64,000 nt of DNA, taken from the NCBI GenBank assembly GCA_003024175.1, contig MDYQ01000013.1, positions 62,001 through 126,000 on the forward strand, in the 5' to 3' direction. This DNA comes from Planoprotostelium fungivorum. Taxonomy: Eukaryota; Evosea; Variosea; Cavosteliida; Cavosteliaceae. Below are positions 11,901 through 22,663 of the stretch, piece after piece. Within the stretch, counting starts at the first letter, position 1. Every line of letters begins with the position of its first letter. Below the pieces are notes generated by a model, which was given only the letters and a program-made list of their open reading frames with translations, did no database searches and was not told the DNA's origin. The position numbers and the translations under genes are program-made.

Positions 11901-12983
11901 AACGACGTTCACCGAGGAGCAGATGATCGAAATGTGAGTGAAATCTCACGTTACGCATAATCACAGATGACAGGGCCCTGGGAGCTGCCCTGGGAATGAC
12001 ATACCTGGAGACGTGTAAGATTGTACATAGAGATCTGTCCTGTAGAAATCTGCTGGTGTCGCTCGATGCCAGAGATCATCACTTGGTCAAGGTGGCCGAT
12101 TTTGGAATGTCGAAATGGGGTGAGATTCCATGAAAAATCGAGTGAAAACTCAAATTACGTACAGTCAGCGAGAATTACTACGTAGCCAGTGACGCACTTA
12201 TTCCCGTGAGGGTGAGTTTTTCCGTCGAAAATCGATTTTAATTGATTTTATTCAGTGGAGTGCCATCGAAGTTTTGAAACACAAGAAGTTCTCTTCGAAG
12301 AGTGACGTGTGGTCTTTCGGTATCTGTCTCGTGAGTTTCCCGCCAAAATTCCACCCAGTCGACTCACCTCCACCAGTGGGAGATTTTCGAGAAGGGACGG
12401 GAGCCTTACACTCACATGTCTAACAAACAAGTCGTCAACGCTGTCCTCGCCGGAGAACGTCTAGAAAAGTGAGAGAAGGTCTTACGATGTCAGAGACTCA
12501 CCCTCTTAGGCCGTTCAGCTGCCCTGATGACATCTACGAGCTCATGATCATGTGTTGGGAGGTTGAGCCTTCTGCTCGGCCCACCTTCGAAGAGATCCTC
12601 AACTACCTCTGGAAGGCCACGGAGAAGCGAGCCAGCAGCCGCAGCCCACAAGCCAACTTCTTCAGAGCTTCCGAGACCGTTCAGAACACGACGTACGAGC
12701 AGACGCAGTGTGCGGGGAGAAAGAACTCCATCTGTGATTCCACGGCGACGAATTATCTCACTTCTACGGCGTCTGTGGGGTCGATGGATGAGATGACGAG
12801 AGGAAGTGTGAGTGATGATGCGTCATCGTCTTTGGAGCTGATGAGAAACAGTTGAGACGCACGAAGCGGTCGTCGAGGTATCTGACGGGGTCTATCGTGG
12901 AGGAGTCGGCCGTGGAAGAATCGGCTGTGGAGGAGTCGGATGTTGGAGAGGACAAGATGTTCGATGTGGACATCAGTTCTTAA
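8960..12983 (+). CDS. Receptor-type tyrosine kinase with Cys-rich repeat ectodomain
   Basis: Twenty exons join in frame to about 1009 aa. A signal peptide ([16 protein letters not shown]) precedes Cys-rich repeats to about 10,950, each with CDDGIFCNG-like and NPC units ([26 protein letters not shown]). One membrane helix (about 11,070-11,150, [20 protein letters not shown]) is followed by basic residues. The kinase domain spans about 11,510-12,620: P-loop [16 protein letters not shown] lysine, helix-C glutamate in [14 protein letters not shown] catalytic loop, [22 protein letters not shown] activation segment and SDVWSFGI. The HRDLxxRN loop, the paired tyrosines and PVRW are tyrosine-kinase signatures, and all catalytic residues are present. 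The tail holds a VEES repeat before TAA at 12,981. It would phosphorylate tyrosines in response to an extracellular ligand. Confidence 0.9.
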
Positions 12984-13574
12984 TTGTATCGTCTATAAAT
13001 GTATTTAACCCTTGATCGACTCTGTTTGTTGACGCAGAGGCGCATCAGAGGAGCTGCTCCCCTGCTGCGAGAGACAAAAGCTACGACACGATGGATTCCC
13101 GTGCGGTCTCCCATCACAATATTAGCATCGCCCATGATCGCTTACCTTACGAGTTCGGAATGGGTTCGTGGGTTTTCAATCAGGTGTGATCGTAGCTGCG
13201 TGACTTTCATATAGATATCAGACATTATGTTCAACATCAGCACTCCTGTGTAGGATGTTAAGAAGGGAGTCGTTGATTTTCTGGATTACAGGATGAGAGA
13301 AGTGAAAAAAACGATGATTCACCTCGTGTCACAGTCCGTGGCACCAATGTGGTGGCAAGTGATGGAAATTCGGTTGTGAATTCATGAAACATGTCCATTT
13401 TCTATGTCAGAGAACCTGATCGACTCAGGTCAGATGCGAAACGCGATATCTAATTATAATCATTGATTCCTGGAATTGATTCCAGGAAGTCGTCCTACAA
13501 CGCCTTTTTGTGGAAAAGTGTTCCCAACACCACAAAGTTGTGCCAGTGCGGAGTCACTATAAACGACAACCAAC
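12984..13574. other. Intergenic region, 591 bp
   Basis: No coding frame I can support. CTATAAAC lies at about 13,557, roughly 15-20 nt upstream of the next start codon, which is close for a TATA box. The frame at 12999-13214 has no supporting feature. Confidence 0.35.
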
Positions 13575-16500
13575 ATGGCGAACCAGATGCCTCCTCCTCT
13601 GAAGAAGGCTCAGAGCAAGCTGAACGAACCACAGAAGTCCTTCTCGGTCGTCCTATTACCAAAGGAAGGAGAGGAGATGGTGCATTCTTTCCTAAAGACC
13701 ATTGAGAATCCAAAGTAAGTAGGTCTGGTCGACCATCCAACTCATCCACCACAGCGAGATGGTCAACCTAATCACCGAAATGCGAAACCTCTCAGAGTAT
13801 GACTTGGTCTATGAAGTAGGATGGTCTTCTTTCGGAAGGATCAACGTCTTAGACGAAGAGACACAGAAGAGAGCGACCAGGTGAGGAAGACTGCATCCGA
13901 TGAAATGTTGAATACCTTCAGAATCGCCGCAGTTCAGAGGAGAATAGATGCCTTATCCAAACCCAACGTCGAAGACACCACTGAACTCAAGAGTGAGACA
14001 TCCACCATACACTCTCATAGAATGTCCGTCACCCGCTGACAATGTGATGGCAGCTCTGCGTTTAGAGCTCACATTGGCCTCCCTCCTTCCATCCCACTGC
14101 AAACTATCCAAGAAGGAACTCAACCAATTGAGAATATCCATTGGCGAGCACATGCTGGGTGCCGTTTTCGATGAGAGATCGAAGGCGAAAGAGATCGCAA
14201 AGTCGACCAAGACCCCCTTAGACCAAGCCAAGCTCAACGAACGACTCCATCAGGTCACCTCCATCCATACCATTTTCCATCTACATCGCAATGACACCTA
14301 CCCAGGCCATCAATACGATTTTAGAACAGATCGAGAATCCCAGAGACCTCCTCACTCTCGCATCTTCCATCGGGCCTCACGATGTCACACCCCAATGGAA
14401 GCAGCTGATCCACAAAGCGCAAGACCGAGTCCAAGAGCTACGAGCCAAGTCCCAACAACACTTCCGCGCTCACTTTGAACACAAGAGTATCAAAGAAGAG
14501 AGAGAAAGTCTGAGAAAGATCAAGAAGGATGTCTCCGAAGTCAAGATTAGAAGATTCAGAGAACTAGAAGAGGTAAGACGTAAGAAATCCACATGATGAT
14601 CTCACATGGCATCGTAGGTCATCCGAGAGCCACTCGATGATGACGTCTTCGACTCTTACGATGAGATCGCATTAGACACAGGAAAGATGTTGTTGAGTGC
14701 CGTCACATCGCAGATCGATGACATCATCCGATCGACACCGAAAAACACCCCAGTCCCCGCAGACAAGATCAAACAACTGAAAGACACGATGGAGTTGACT
14801 CTCCAATACGTCGTAGACGAGAGGGAGGACGGTGAACCTCTCGTTCAGAACCCCGCCCACCTTCTACAACTGGCCACGATCGTCAAGCCTTACAACGCTT
14901 CGATTGCCATCGCTCTCTGCACGAAGGTGGGTCGCGCGAAAACGAAACGTTCTCACGAGTGGATAGATCAGAGCTCGCATCGAAGAGTTGAGAGAGGCAA
15001 CAGAGGAATACAAGTCTCTCCAAAAGGATCTCACTGGCGCCAAAGAAGAGAGAAACAATATGCTCATCAATTGGAAGGTGTGAGATTTTGACTCGTTGTA
15101 GATTGAAAATTCCAGGTACCCACTGCCGAAATTTCCGACAGATATCACCGCCTGCGCATTGAAGAAGGAATGAGGAGAAGACTTCCATCTTATCACAGAC
15201 AGACCGACCAAGAATTAGACGCCCTCGTTCTCGATTCAGCAAGACTCTCCCTCGAAGCCATCTTCGAAGTCAAAGGACAAGAGAAGAAGGACCAGTTGAC
15301 TCTTCTTCTATCTGATTTGAAAGATCCGTTGGCCCTCTACCAACTCGCAGAGTTTGCCAGCAACCGTCCAGAGTGAGAAAAAAAATGCCGGGAGTGGGGA
15401 TTGAAACGGAGACAGGAAGGACAACGACGTCATCATGCAGATCGGAGATCGCTGTCAAGTGCAGATCTATCACATGGAAGATCTCGCGCGCGACCGCAGG
15501 GCCCCCACCGTGGAGCTGGAGCTCCACGAGAGGGAGGAGAAGAGACTATCCGAACGCTTCGTCCGAATTTCCCCGGAGAAATCCGCTCGCATGGAGCAAC
15601 TGAGATCCACCATAGCCGCTTTACCTCGCTGGCCCCACTTTGGTGATTTGAATCAGCCCGGACAATATTCACAGACGGCCTTGGACATCGCCACCACCAT
15701 GACGAATGCTATCTTAGACTCCAGAGTCGAATTAGACGAGAGGGTGGACCACATGGTGAGGATCTACAACGTTGTAGATGGTGACGCGGTAACAGAAGAG
15801 AACGATGGATCCGGAGAAGATCGACAAGAAGAAGATCGAGGCGGATTATGAAGCGTTGAGCCAGAGGATGAGTTCTATGGTGCAGACTTGCATTCAGAAG
15901 TTTGAGAATCCAGTTTACTTGTGCAAGTTTGCCAAGAGCATGCAGGTGAACGAAGTCTACATCGACATGACATGGACATCATCTGATCGTCATCACCATC
16001 CCGATGATGAGATCATCAACGTCCTCACTTTCACATAGGAGAGGAAAGAGAAAGACATCGTTCAGCTCGTAGGAGAGAAGTGTCTCGCAGTCATTCAATC
16101 CATCGAAAAGCTCGTCAAGGAAAGACATCCATTGGAGAGAAAGATCTCTTCTCTCAAAGAAGAAGCCACCGAGCTGGCCAAACTGAAGAGAGACCTCGAA
16201 CCCGAGAAACAACAGACGTTAGAGAGGTGACCATCCATCTACAACGAGCCGAATTGAATCTCTTCAGCTTGGAGAAGGAAGTGGCCAAGTTGGCACCCCT
16301 TCCCTTCTTTGCAAAGTGTAGACCGGACCAATTCAATGAGACGACCCTCCACACCCTCCAGATCATGTTCCGCGTTCTCGTGGAGCAACGTGAAGCCTAC
16401 CAGAAGGAAGAAGATTCCAGGAAATTTCAGAACAAGGGCGCCGACGTCTCTGACATCACGAACAAGAGGCACAAATTGAACGGCCAGATCGACCGCGTTG

Positions 16501-18962
16501 TAGAACTGGCCAAGCAGAACCTGAAGGACTCACAGCAGTGCGTAGAGCTCATTCAAGAGATGCAGATGAAGAAGGCTGTCGGTGAGTGACCACGCTTCGA
16601 TCCCCGGTCGCAGCTCATTTTTTTCAGAGCAAGTCTTGTCGTACGAGCCGGTGGTACTGGAGAGGATCAGATCGGCCCAGAGAGAGATCGAAGGTTCGTC
16701 GAAATTTCCCCAGATTCTCGTTGAAATTTCACAGAGTGCAACTCGGTAGAGAGCGAGATCCAAGTCTTAGAGGCCGAGAGAGAAGAACTGAAGCAGAGGA
16801 AGAAGGACTTGGACACTGAAACTCTGAACCACCTATCCAAACTGCAAGACAAGGCGAAGGAGATCAAGAGTTTCAGACCCTGCCTGGAGGACCTTGAACT
16901 ACAACTGCACACTTTGAGCGACACCCTACTCTTCACCGCCACGTCACAAGAGGCCTCCCACCTCACCGCGGTGAGAGAAATTTCCGAGAAATTTCGTGAT
17001 GACGTCATCAGGCCCAGAGGTTGGTCGCTTTGAAGAGTGCCTACGAGATGCTGAACAACCCCCACCATCTACTCCAGACTGTCGACAAATTGAAGAAAGA
17101 GGGACAATACGATATGACTGCGGGTGCCGGACAGAGGTGACAAAAAATTTCTCGACCGGGATTCGAACCGAGGCTGACCCAATCAGATGCCAGAAGATAT
17201 TATCTGATCTCATCGATCAACAGAAGAAGAGGACGATCCGTTCTCAATTGTTGCAGGAGCTGCTGCAGGAGAGAGACTTGGCTTCGAGGAAGAGAAAATC
17301 GTTCGAAGAAGAGAAGACGAAGGAGATCAGGAGACTGAAGCATCAAGCCTTGAAGGAGGAATCGCTGCCACCCTACCACACCAGCTCCGACTACGAGTCT
17401 CAATTGGTCCAACTCGTTCAGCGAATGGTCGACGCCTGCGTAGAAGCCGAGGCCCACCACCAGGTGACATCCATCTACAACGCGGAATTTCCACTGAAAT
17501 TTCCAGACCGCCGTGGATGAGGGTACCTTCACGGGGGACAAGGACGTTACGTCAAAGACATTGTCCGACAGAACAGACAAGACATTGAACGATGGCATTC
17601 GCAGTTTCCAGGACACATCTTCTCTCTTGGACATCACGAAGCATCTGAAAGAGAAGAAGAGAAACGACCTCGCCATCACATCTGGCCTCGCCTTGCAGAA
17701 GAAGATCGAATCTTCCGTGAAGAATTTGCAGGTGGGAGAGGGGAGTCACGAATGATTGAGACGGTGTGACAGGAGAGAGAAGAGCTGGAGGCCCTCTTGA
17801 AGAAGAAGGAAGAAGAAGTTCTGGTCAACTCGCTGAAAGAAGACAAGACGGAGGAAGAGAAGAAGAAGACATCGGAGATGGCCGAACAGCTCAAGCGTAA
17901 GCTGGCCGAATGGCCGGAAGGATCGACCGATCGAGAGACGTTGGACCAGCAGATGATCCAAGTCTGCGATCTCCTCATCCAATGCGCCAGAGGTGAAGAC
18001 GACCTCGACCTGGTGAGACTTAGAACCCCTCCATCTACAACCTGCCACAAGTCCTGACCACGATAGGTGAGGGAGCAGCAGGTCATCGCGTTCAGAGTGG
18101 ATGCATCGCAGGAGAGATGGGACGATATCAGACATCTGACGGAAGATGCACAAGAATGGGAGAGAATCAAGAACGAGCTCGTTCCATTTGCCATGAAGAG
18201 ATCGGCCGGAGCACCGGTGAAGGAGAGAATCGAGCTCCTCTTAAAGGATGAACTGTACGAGCAAGCGATAGAGATCTTCCCCTCTCCCACAGAGGATTTA
18301 GAGGACGTCGAGTTGTTGGAAAAGTGAGACAATGGTGATGATGAAGGTTGACACGTGGTAGGTTCTGGCTGGACATCGAGAAGAACAAACCGAACAAATT
18401 GACGCAGTTGATGCCAGTGGTGTCCAAGTACATCAAGAGAGCATTCCACCAATACGAGTTTGACAAGACGGAGAAGCTCCTCGATCAGGTGAGACGATGT
18501 CACGACATCACGTCCTGAAGGAGACTTCAGGTGCAGAGACAGTACCCCGGCATCATCGTGCCCCTCTACGAATCGGCCGTGGACATCTTACTGTTGACCA
18601 TCTTACCCTCTCAATACTCCTCCCTCGTCCAAGGCATCAAGTCACTCAAGAGACGCCTCACAGCCATCAATCGATCCCAAGATTGGGCCGACTTCCTGGC
18701 AAAGTTCAAAGTCAAGCACAAGGGAAAGAAGAGACTCATTCAGATGCTCGAGTTGGTCGGGGACTCCGTGTGGGACTTGAAGACATTGCTGAGCAAGAGT
18801 AAGACGGCGAAGAAAGAGAAGGTGGAAGAAGAAGAAGATGAGAACAACAACAACGGTAAGAAGAGGAGAGCGGGAGGAGGGGGAGGAAGAGGAAAGAAGC
18901 AGAAGGGAGAGGATCCTCCGGGTTTCGTGGACACAACCGAAGGAGATGAGATGGAGGAATAA
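13575..18962 (+). CDS. Giant helical repeat / coiled-coil protein, about 1,500 aa
   Basis: ATG at 13575 (MANQMPPPLKKAQSKLNEPQ), TAA at 18960-18962, more than twenty exons with introns of about 40-50 nt. It is nearly all charged alpha helix. Two short motifs recur along its length. One is an NP-L module: FLKTIENPNEMVNLI, ILEQIENPRDLLTLA, PLVQNPAHLLQLA, LSDLKDPLALYQLA, IQKFENPVYLCKFA and EMLNNPHHLLQTV. The other is an LP block: ASLLPSHCKLS, RRRLPSYHRQT, AALPRWPHF, PLPFFAKCRPDQF and ESLPPYHTSS. The C-terminal part (18,190-18,770) resembles TPR-like helices ending WADFLAKFKVKHKGKKRL. The tail is acidic, then Gly/Arg/Lys-rich (GGGGGRGKKQK), so nuclear localisation is possible. I do not recognise the family and assign no function. 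Confidence 0.8.
15762..15779. repeat. Palindromic double copy of the intronic ATCTACAACG motif
   Basis: Within the 41-nt intron at about 15755-15795 the sequence reads ATCTACAACGTTGTAGAT, an 18-bp perfect palindrome made of two head-to-head half sites. The same half site occurs singly in many neighbouring introns. Confidence 0.75.
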
Positions 18963-19422
18963 AGACTCGGATGATGTGATGTCTTAGAGAAGGACCCTAC
19001 GCAAGGACTTAAGATGTTTTCCCGTGCGATTGACGGTCTCACCTCTCGAGTGTCGTAGACCCAGAGCATTCGTGACGTAGTAGCACCTACTATATCTTCT
19101 ACTTGGACGGTGGTGACGTCCTAACCGTATCTTGCACGACGGCGGGGCGGGAAGATCTTCGACGTCACGAGATTTCGCTACGATTTACCCACGATCCCGG
19201 TTTTCTCTGACGTTTCACATCGTGTTATTATAACTGAAAGCATTGTCCCAATTGCTTACCGCGAGAGTCCACGGTTACTAGGGTGGAAGTCGCTCACGGC
19301 TACTAAAACATATTTTGTGGAGGGGACACGGGTGTCTTTGAGATGCAAGGATCCCCCATCATTCTTCGACGTACACCACCAACAGCAACACGCACACACT
19401 CACGAAAACTTACGAATAGACA
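18963..19422. other. Intergenic region and 5' leader, 460 bp
   Basis: No gene recognised. The last 60 bases (ACCACCAACAGCAACACGCAC and on) look like an unstructured AC-rich 5' leader for the small gene at 19423. A frame opening at 19317 overlaps it but has no domain support. Confidence 0.35.
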
Positions 19423-19602
19423 ATGGCCATCCTCCAATTACTGATTCAGAAACTGTCACCGAAAGACGAGACGAGATACAAGACGATGCGAGAGAGCAAG
19501 AGATCGACGACGGAATGCAGAGTGCCGCGAGAACTACAACTGAGGAAGTCTAAGTCGCTCAGCGATGAGAACGTCCCGCTCAAATCCCTGGAAGGACAAT
19601 AG
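19423..19602 (+). CDS. Small basic protein, 59 aa
   Basis: Frame MAILQLLIQKLSPKDETRYK to a stop at 19600-19602. The start sits in a good context (GACAATGG) after an AC-rich leader, and an A/T-rich stretch follows the stop. The protein begins with a short amphipathic helix, then is rich in Lys/Arg/Ser (RESKRSTTECRVP, LRKSKSLSDENVP), with a possible RKSKS phosphosite. It is not recognised. The alternative frame starting at 19317 (78 aa) covers the same DNA and looks less protein-like. Confidence 0.4.
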   Translation: MAILQLLIQKLSPKDETRYKTMRESKRSTTECRVPRELQLRKSKSLSDENVPLKSLEGQ

Positions 19603-19814
19603 ATTATTTATTAGACATAGCATCGGATGATCTTGGCATCGTTATGTGTGGTTCATCTTGGAGGAAACATTGGTCTTATGTTACATTTATTTTCCGTGGA
19701 CGGTCATTCTCTTTGATCTCCGCCTGTTACGTACAAAATTGAAGCAGTTCGATGTGATCACGCATCTCAATCTCCCTCCGTGTTCCAATTCATAATCTAC
19801 GATGAAGCACAGTG

Positions 19815-20345
19815 CTATCTTTGTCGCCTCCAATCGGTGACTGATCTGCCGTTCGTCAACATCTTCTTTGATTTCTCGCTCACTCGGATCATCATGGGAG
19901 AAGTTCTGAGGCGAGGTGTCGTGATGACCGCCTCGTCATCGCACGGCCTACTCATGCACGCTTGTTCCTGTTGATCTAAAGGCGAATTTCGCTCATCCAG
20001 GAGCAACACGGTGATGTTACAGGTTGTGATCTTGCCCAACAACTTCGAAGTCTGTCTTAGCGTTAATTTCAGCCTCCGCATCATGTTTCGCTTCACCTGC
20101 TTGAGCTGCACCACCGGCTTTGGAGATAAGAAGCGGTTCTCGTTGTCGTAAGACTTTCTCTGTAGAGGACGGAAAGGTTCCAGCAGCTCAAACTCGTGAG
20201 ATAGTGAGACCGGGATGTGAACAGGAATAGACAGTCTAAGAGGAAACTCCTTGAGTGTTCGTGTGCAGTGTAATTCCTCTTGCCATCTCTCTTCTACCCA
20301 ATCCGCCACGGCCTCCAATCCAGAATCGTAAGAGAACAGATCCAT
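19815..20345 (-). CDS. Hypothetical protein, 176 aa
   Basis: An uninterrupted frame with a good start (MDLFSYDSGLEAVADWVEER). The first 60 residues look folded: an acidic helix followed by beta-like LRLSIPVHIPVSLSHEFELL. The middle is basic (QLKQVKRNMMRRLKLTLRQT) and is followed by a hydrophobic strand (ITTCNITVLLLDERNSP). There is no signal peptide or membrane helix. I do not recognise a family. It is one of the few genes here without an obvious intron. Confidence 0.6.
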   Translation of the reverse strand: MDLFSYDSGLEAVADWVEERWQEELHCTRTLKEFPLRLSIPVHIPVSLSHEFELLEPFRPLQRKSYDNENRFLSPKPVVQLKQVKRNMMRRLKLTLRQTSKLLGKITTCNITVLLLDERNSPLDQQEQACMSRPCDDEAVITTPRLRTSPMMIRVSEKSKKMLTNGRSVTDWRRQR

Positions 20346-20962
20346 GGTTCACTCTGTTGTGTTTGTGGTTGAAATGTTTGCAGGCACCTCAAAAGGATGT
20401 CGCGCGTTAGTTATCCGAGCGAACCGTCAGCGCGGGATATTTTCAATCGCCGAGAAGCGATTAACGGCGTAAGATCTCAGATTCCAAGAGCGGATTAACT
20501 GTTCTGTGGCAGGTCAGCACGGCATACTGATGAATAAGCACGGAACGGTGTGCATCACCAGGGCAGAGCTTCCATATAAATACTCCCAAGGCAGGTCTTC
20601 GAGTACATTTGAAACTCAATAAGGTATTACGAACCACCGTATGCGTGGGCCCACGGATTGAAACCATACCGGCACTGAATCAGATAGCATTTAATAGACA
20701 TCGACGACCTTAACGCTGACTTACGGGAACGCTCATTTCACGTTCGTAGAGGAGGCGAGCGATCACTCAGGGTCGCCATGCTACCAAATCCCAAACCACA
20801 CATCCAGAAACTCTAAATTTGTCGAGTGGAGGCACGATCATCGACTTAAGCTCACCTGAGTCGATCGCAGCAATTGCCCTTAGAGTGTGGTCTCCTCTAT
20901 GGTTGCCCAGGAATTTTTCAATAGCACATTCAATAGAAAAAGACGTATCCAATGCAAGTGCG
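20346..20962. other. Intergenic region, 617 bp
   Basis: No supported coding frame. A TATAAATA element lies at about 20,575 (plus strand), but I cannot tie it to a transcript, and the first ATG after it opens only a tiny frame. It could drive an unrecognised non-coding RNA; nothing in the sequence proves that. Confidence 0.3.
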
Positions 20963-22485
20963 TCATCTCTTACTTTTTATTGGTGACGGAGACCTACTCT
21001 TAGAGGGAGAAGGACTACGGCTGGATGTCTTCCCTGACTTCGTACTGCTCTTCTTCTTTGGGCTGGGCGATCTCTCTTTCGCTGTTCCCGGCTTCTTCTT
21101 CCTCAGCTTGCGATCGTGCAGCAGCTTCTTGTGTTTCTCTCTCCACCACCTTTGTATGACAGCCGCGGAATGATGAAGGTGTCTGATCTGTTCCATCTCT
21201 TTCTAGGAAGGCGTGTGAGTGATATGAGAAAGATGAACTCGCACCATCTGTTCTTCTTGTATCTTCTGCTCCGAGGCTAATAGTTCATCCCGTTCAACGA
21301 CTAACTTCTGAAAGATAGCCTCTAATTCGAGAGTCTCTTGGTAGATACTCTGATATTCTTTCTGATAGAACGTCAGAGATCGCCCATCGTGATGATGGTC
21401 ACCGTCAGGTTATCGATGTCCGTTTCTTTCTCAGTCATTTCCAGATCATACTTGTGGATCCAATTTTCAACTTCCTTCTCGGCCTCGAAGAGGTTAGCCG
21501 TACAACAACTGTTTCCTCTCACCTTCAGCTTCTTCTTCCTCGTATTTTGCTCCGCCTTCTTATCGTTCTTAATTTGCTCGTCTAAAGCCGTCGTCAGCTT
21601 TTGAATCTCGTCTTTTTGGGAGGTATTCTATCTTCATCAGTTCTCTTCTATGTCGATGGGATCACCTTCTCCACCGCAGCCTGTACATCCTTTGATTTCA
21701 AAAAACTCGATTCAGCCTCCACTTCTCGGCTTTCCGCTGCAGCACTCGCCTGGATCTCTTGTACATCCTCTATCTTTTTCTCAGTTTCATCATTACCTCT
21801 CGTGGTACGCTTCACCTTTCAACCGGCTGATCAATATGTTCCTGCTATTAATCTCTTTATCGTGCTTCCCCCTCAACTCGACCAATTGCATCTGAAGAGC
21901 TTTCAATTCTGCGGTCGATTTTTGTTCCTTCTGCTGGATGTCGGCGAGAAAATCGAGTTTCGACTGTTCCTCCTCCACGCTGGTGGACAATCGCCGACAG
22001 AAGATGTCTTGTAATTCTCCCATCCCCTTCAAATAGAGCTTCAGAGGTTGACTTCTTCCTCCTACTTGGTACTGTCTCAGACGTTCGACGAGTGTAGGAT
22101 TTTTCTAAAGACAGATCAGATCTGACGATGTGTATCATCGATCCACCTCTAATAATTTACACAAGGTTAATGTGGACACTCTCAATTCTCCGGCGATCTT
22201 CTTCATCTGAACCTGCACGGGCGTCACGGATCGATCACGACACCGTCTCACCTTATCATATTGAGCGTTTGTCTTCTTGGCATGCATCGCATCCGCATAT
22301 TGCTCTTCTAAATTCTTCTGCACCTTTAAGGCAGATATGAATTCTTCATTTGCAATGTCCGCCAGCTCTTCCGCTGGCGCAGCTGTGACCTCCCTAGTGA
22401 TCAGAGTGATCAGCTGCGTCTTGTCTAATATCTGCTGTAAGATGAAGATCGCTCTTTGTCCTTCGACATGACTGACTCGGCTCAT
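20963..22485 (-). CDS. DRC9: IQCG/DRC9-like coiled-coil protein (dynein regulatory complex)
   Basis: Exons join in frame to a roughly 400-aa coiled-coil protein. Order: N-terminal helices (GQRAIFILQQILDKTQLITL), long coiled coil (FLADIQQKEQKSTAELKALQ), then the block KAEKEVENWIHKYDLEMTEK, matching the IQCG segment with EFWMEKYDKD. A helix with LEAIFQKLVVERDELL follows, then an IQ motif (SAAVIQRWWREKHKKLL) and a Lys/Ser-Pro-rich tail (ERSPSPKKKSS, SPSPSKSRSPSP). IQCG/DRC9 is a subunit of the nexin-dynein regulatory complex of motile cilia, and its IQ motif binds calmodulin. If the assignment holds, the organism has or recently had a cilium. It is transcribed divergently from the MFS gene. Start at M 22485; an upstream in-frame Met at 22536 is possible. 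Confidence 0.7.
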
Positions 22486-22663
22486 GTTCGGGTGGCTGTG
22501 ACGCCGCGATGGGTTGTCTATAAATAGGGAGGTCACGTGGCTGAACTCGAGAAATCCGAAATTTCGGATTATACGGCACTACAAATCCCCGCAGGTGACA
22601 GCAGGAGGCCTACTCAAGCAGACAAGAACTTCTCGAACACAATCAGACGACATCAGACACCCA
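22486..22663. promoter_or_regulatory. Divergent promoter region with 18-bp palindrome
   Basis: 178 bp between the DRC9-like gene (minus) and the MFS gene (plus). It contains TATAAATA at 22519-22526, a CACGTG E-box at about 22534, and a perfect palindrome AATCCGAAATTTCGGATT at 22553-22570. That symmetry suits binding by a homodimeric regulator. A related CCGAAATTTCG sequence occurs at about 48,325 in the repeat island. Confidence 0.55.
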
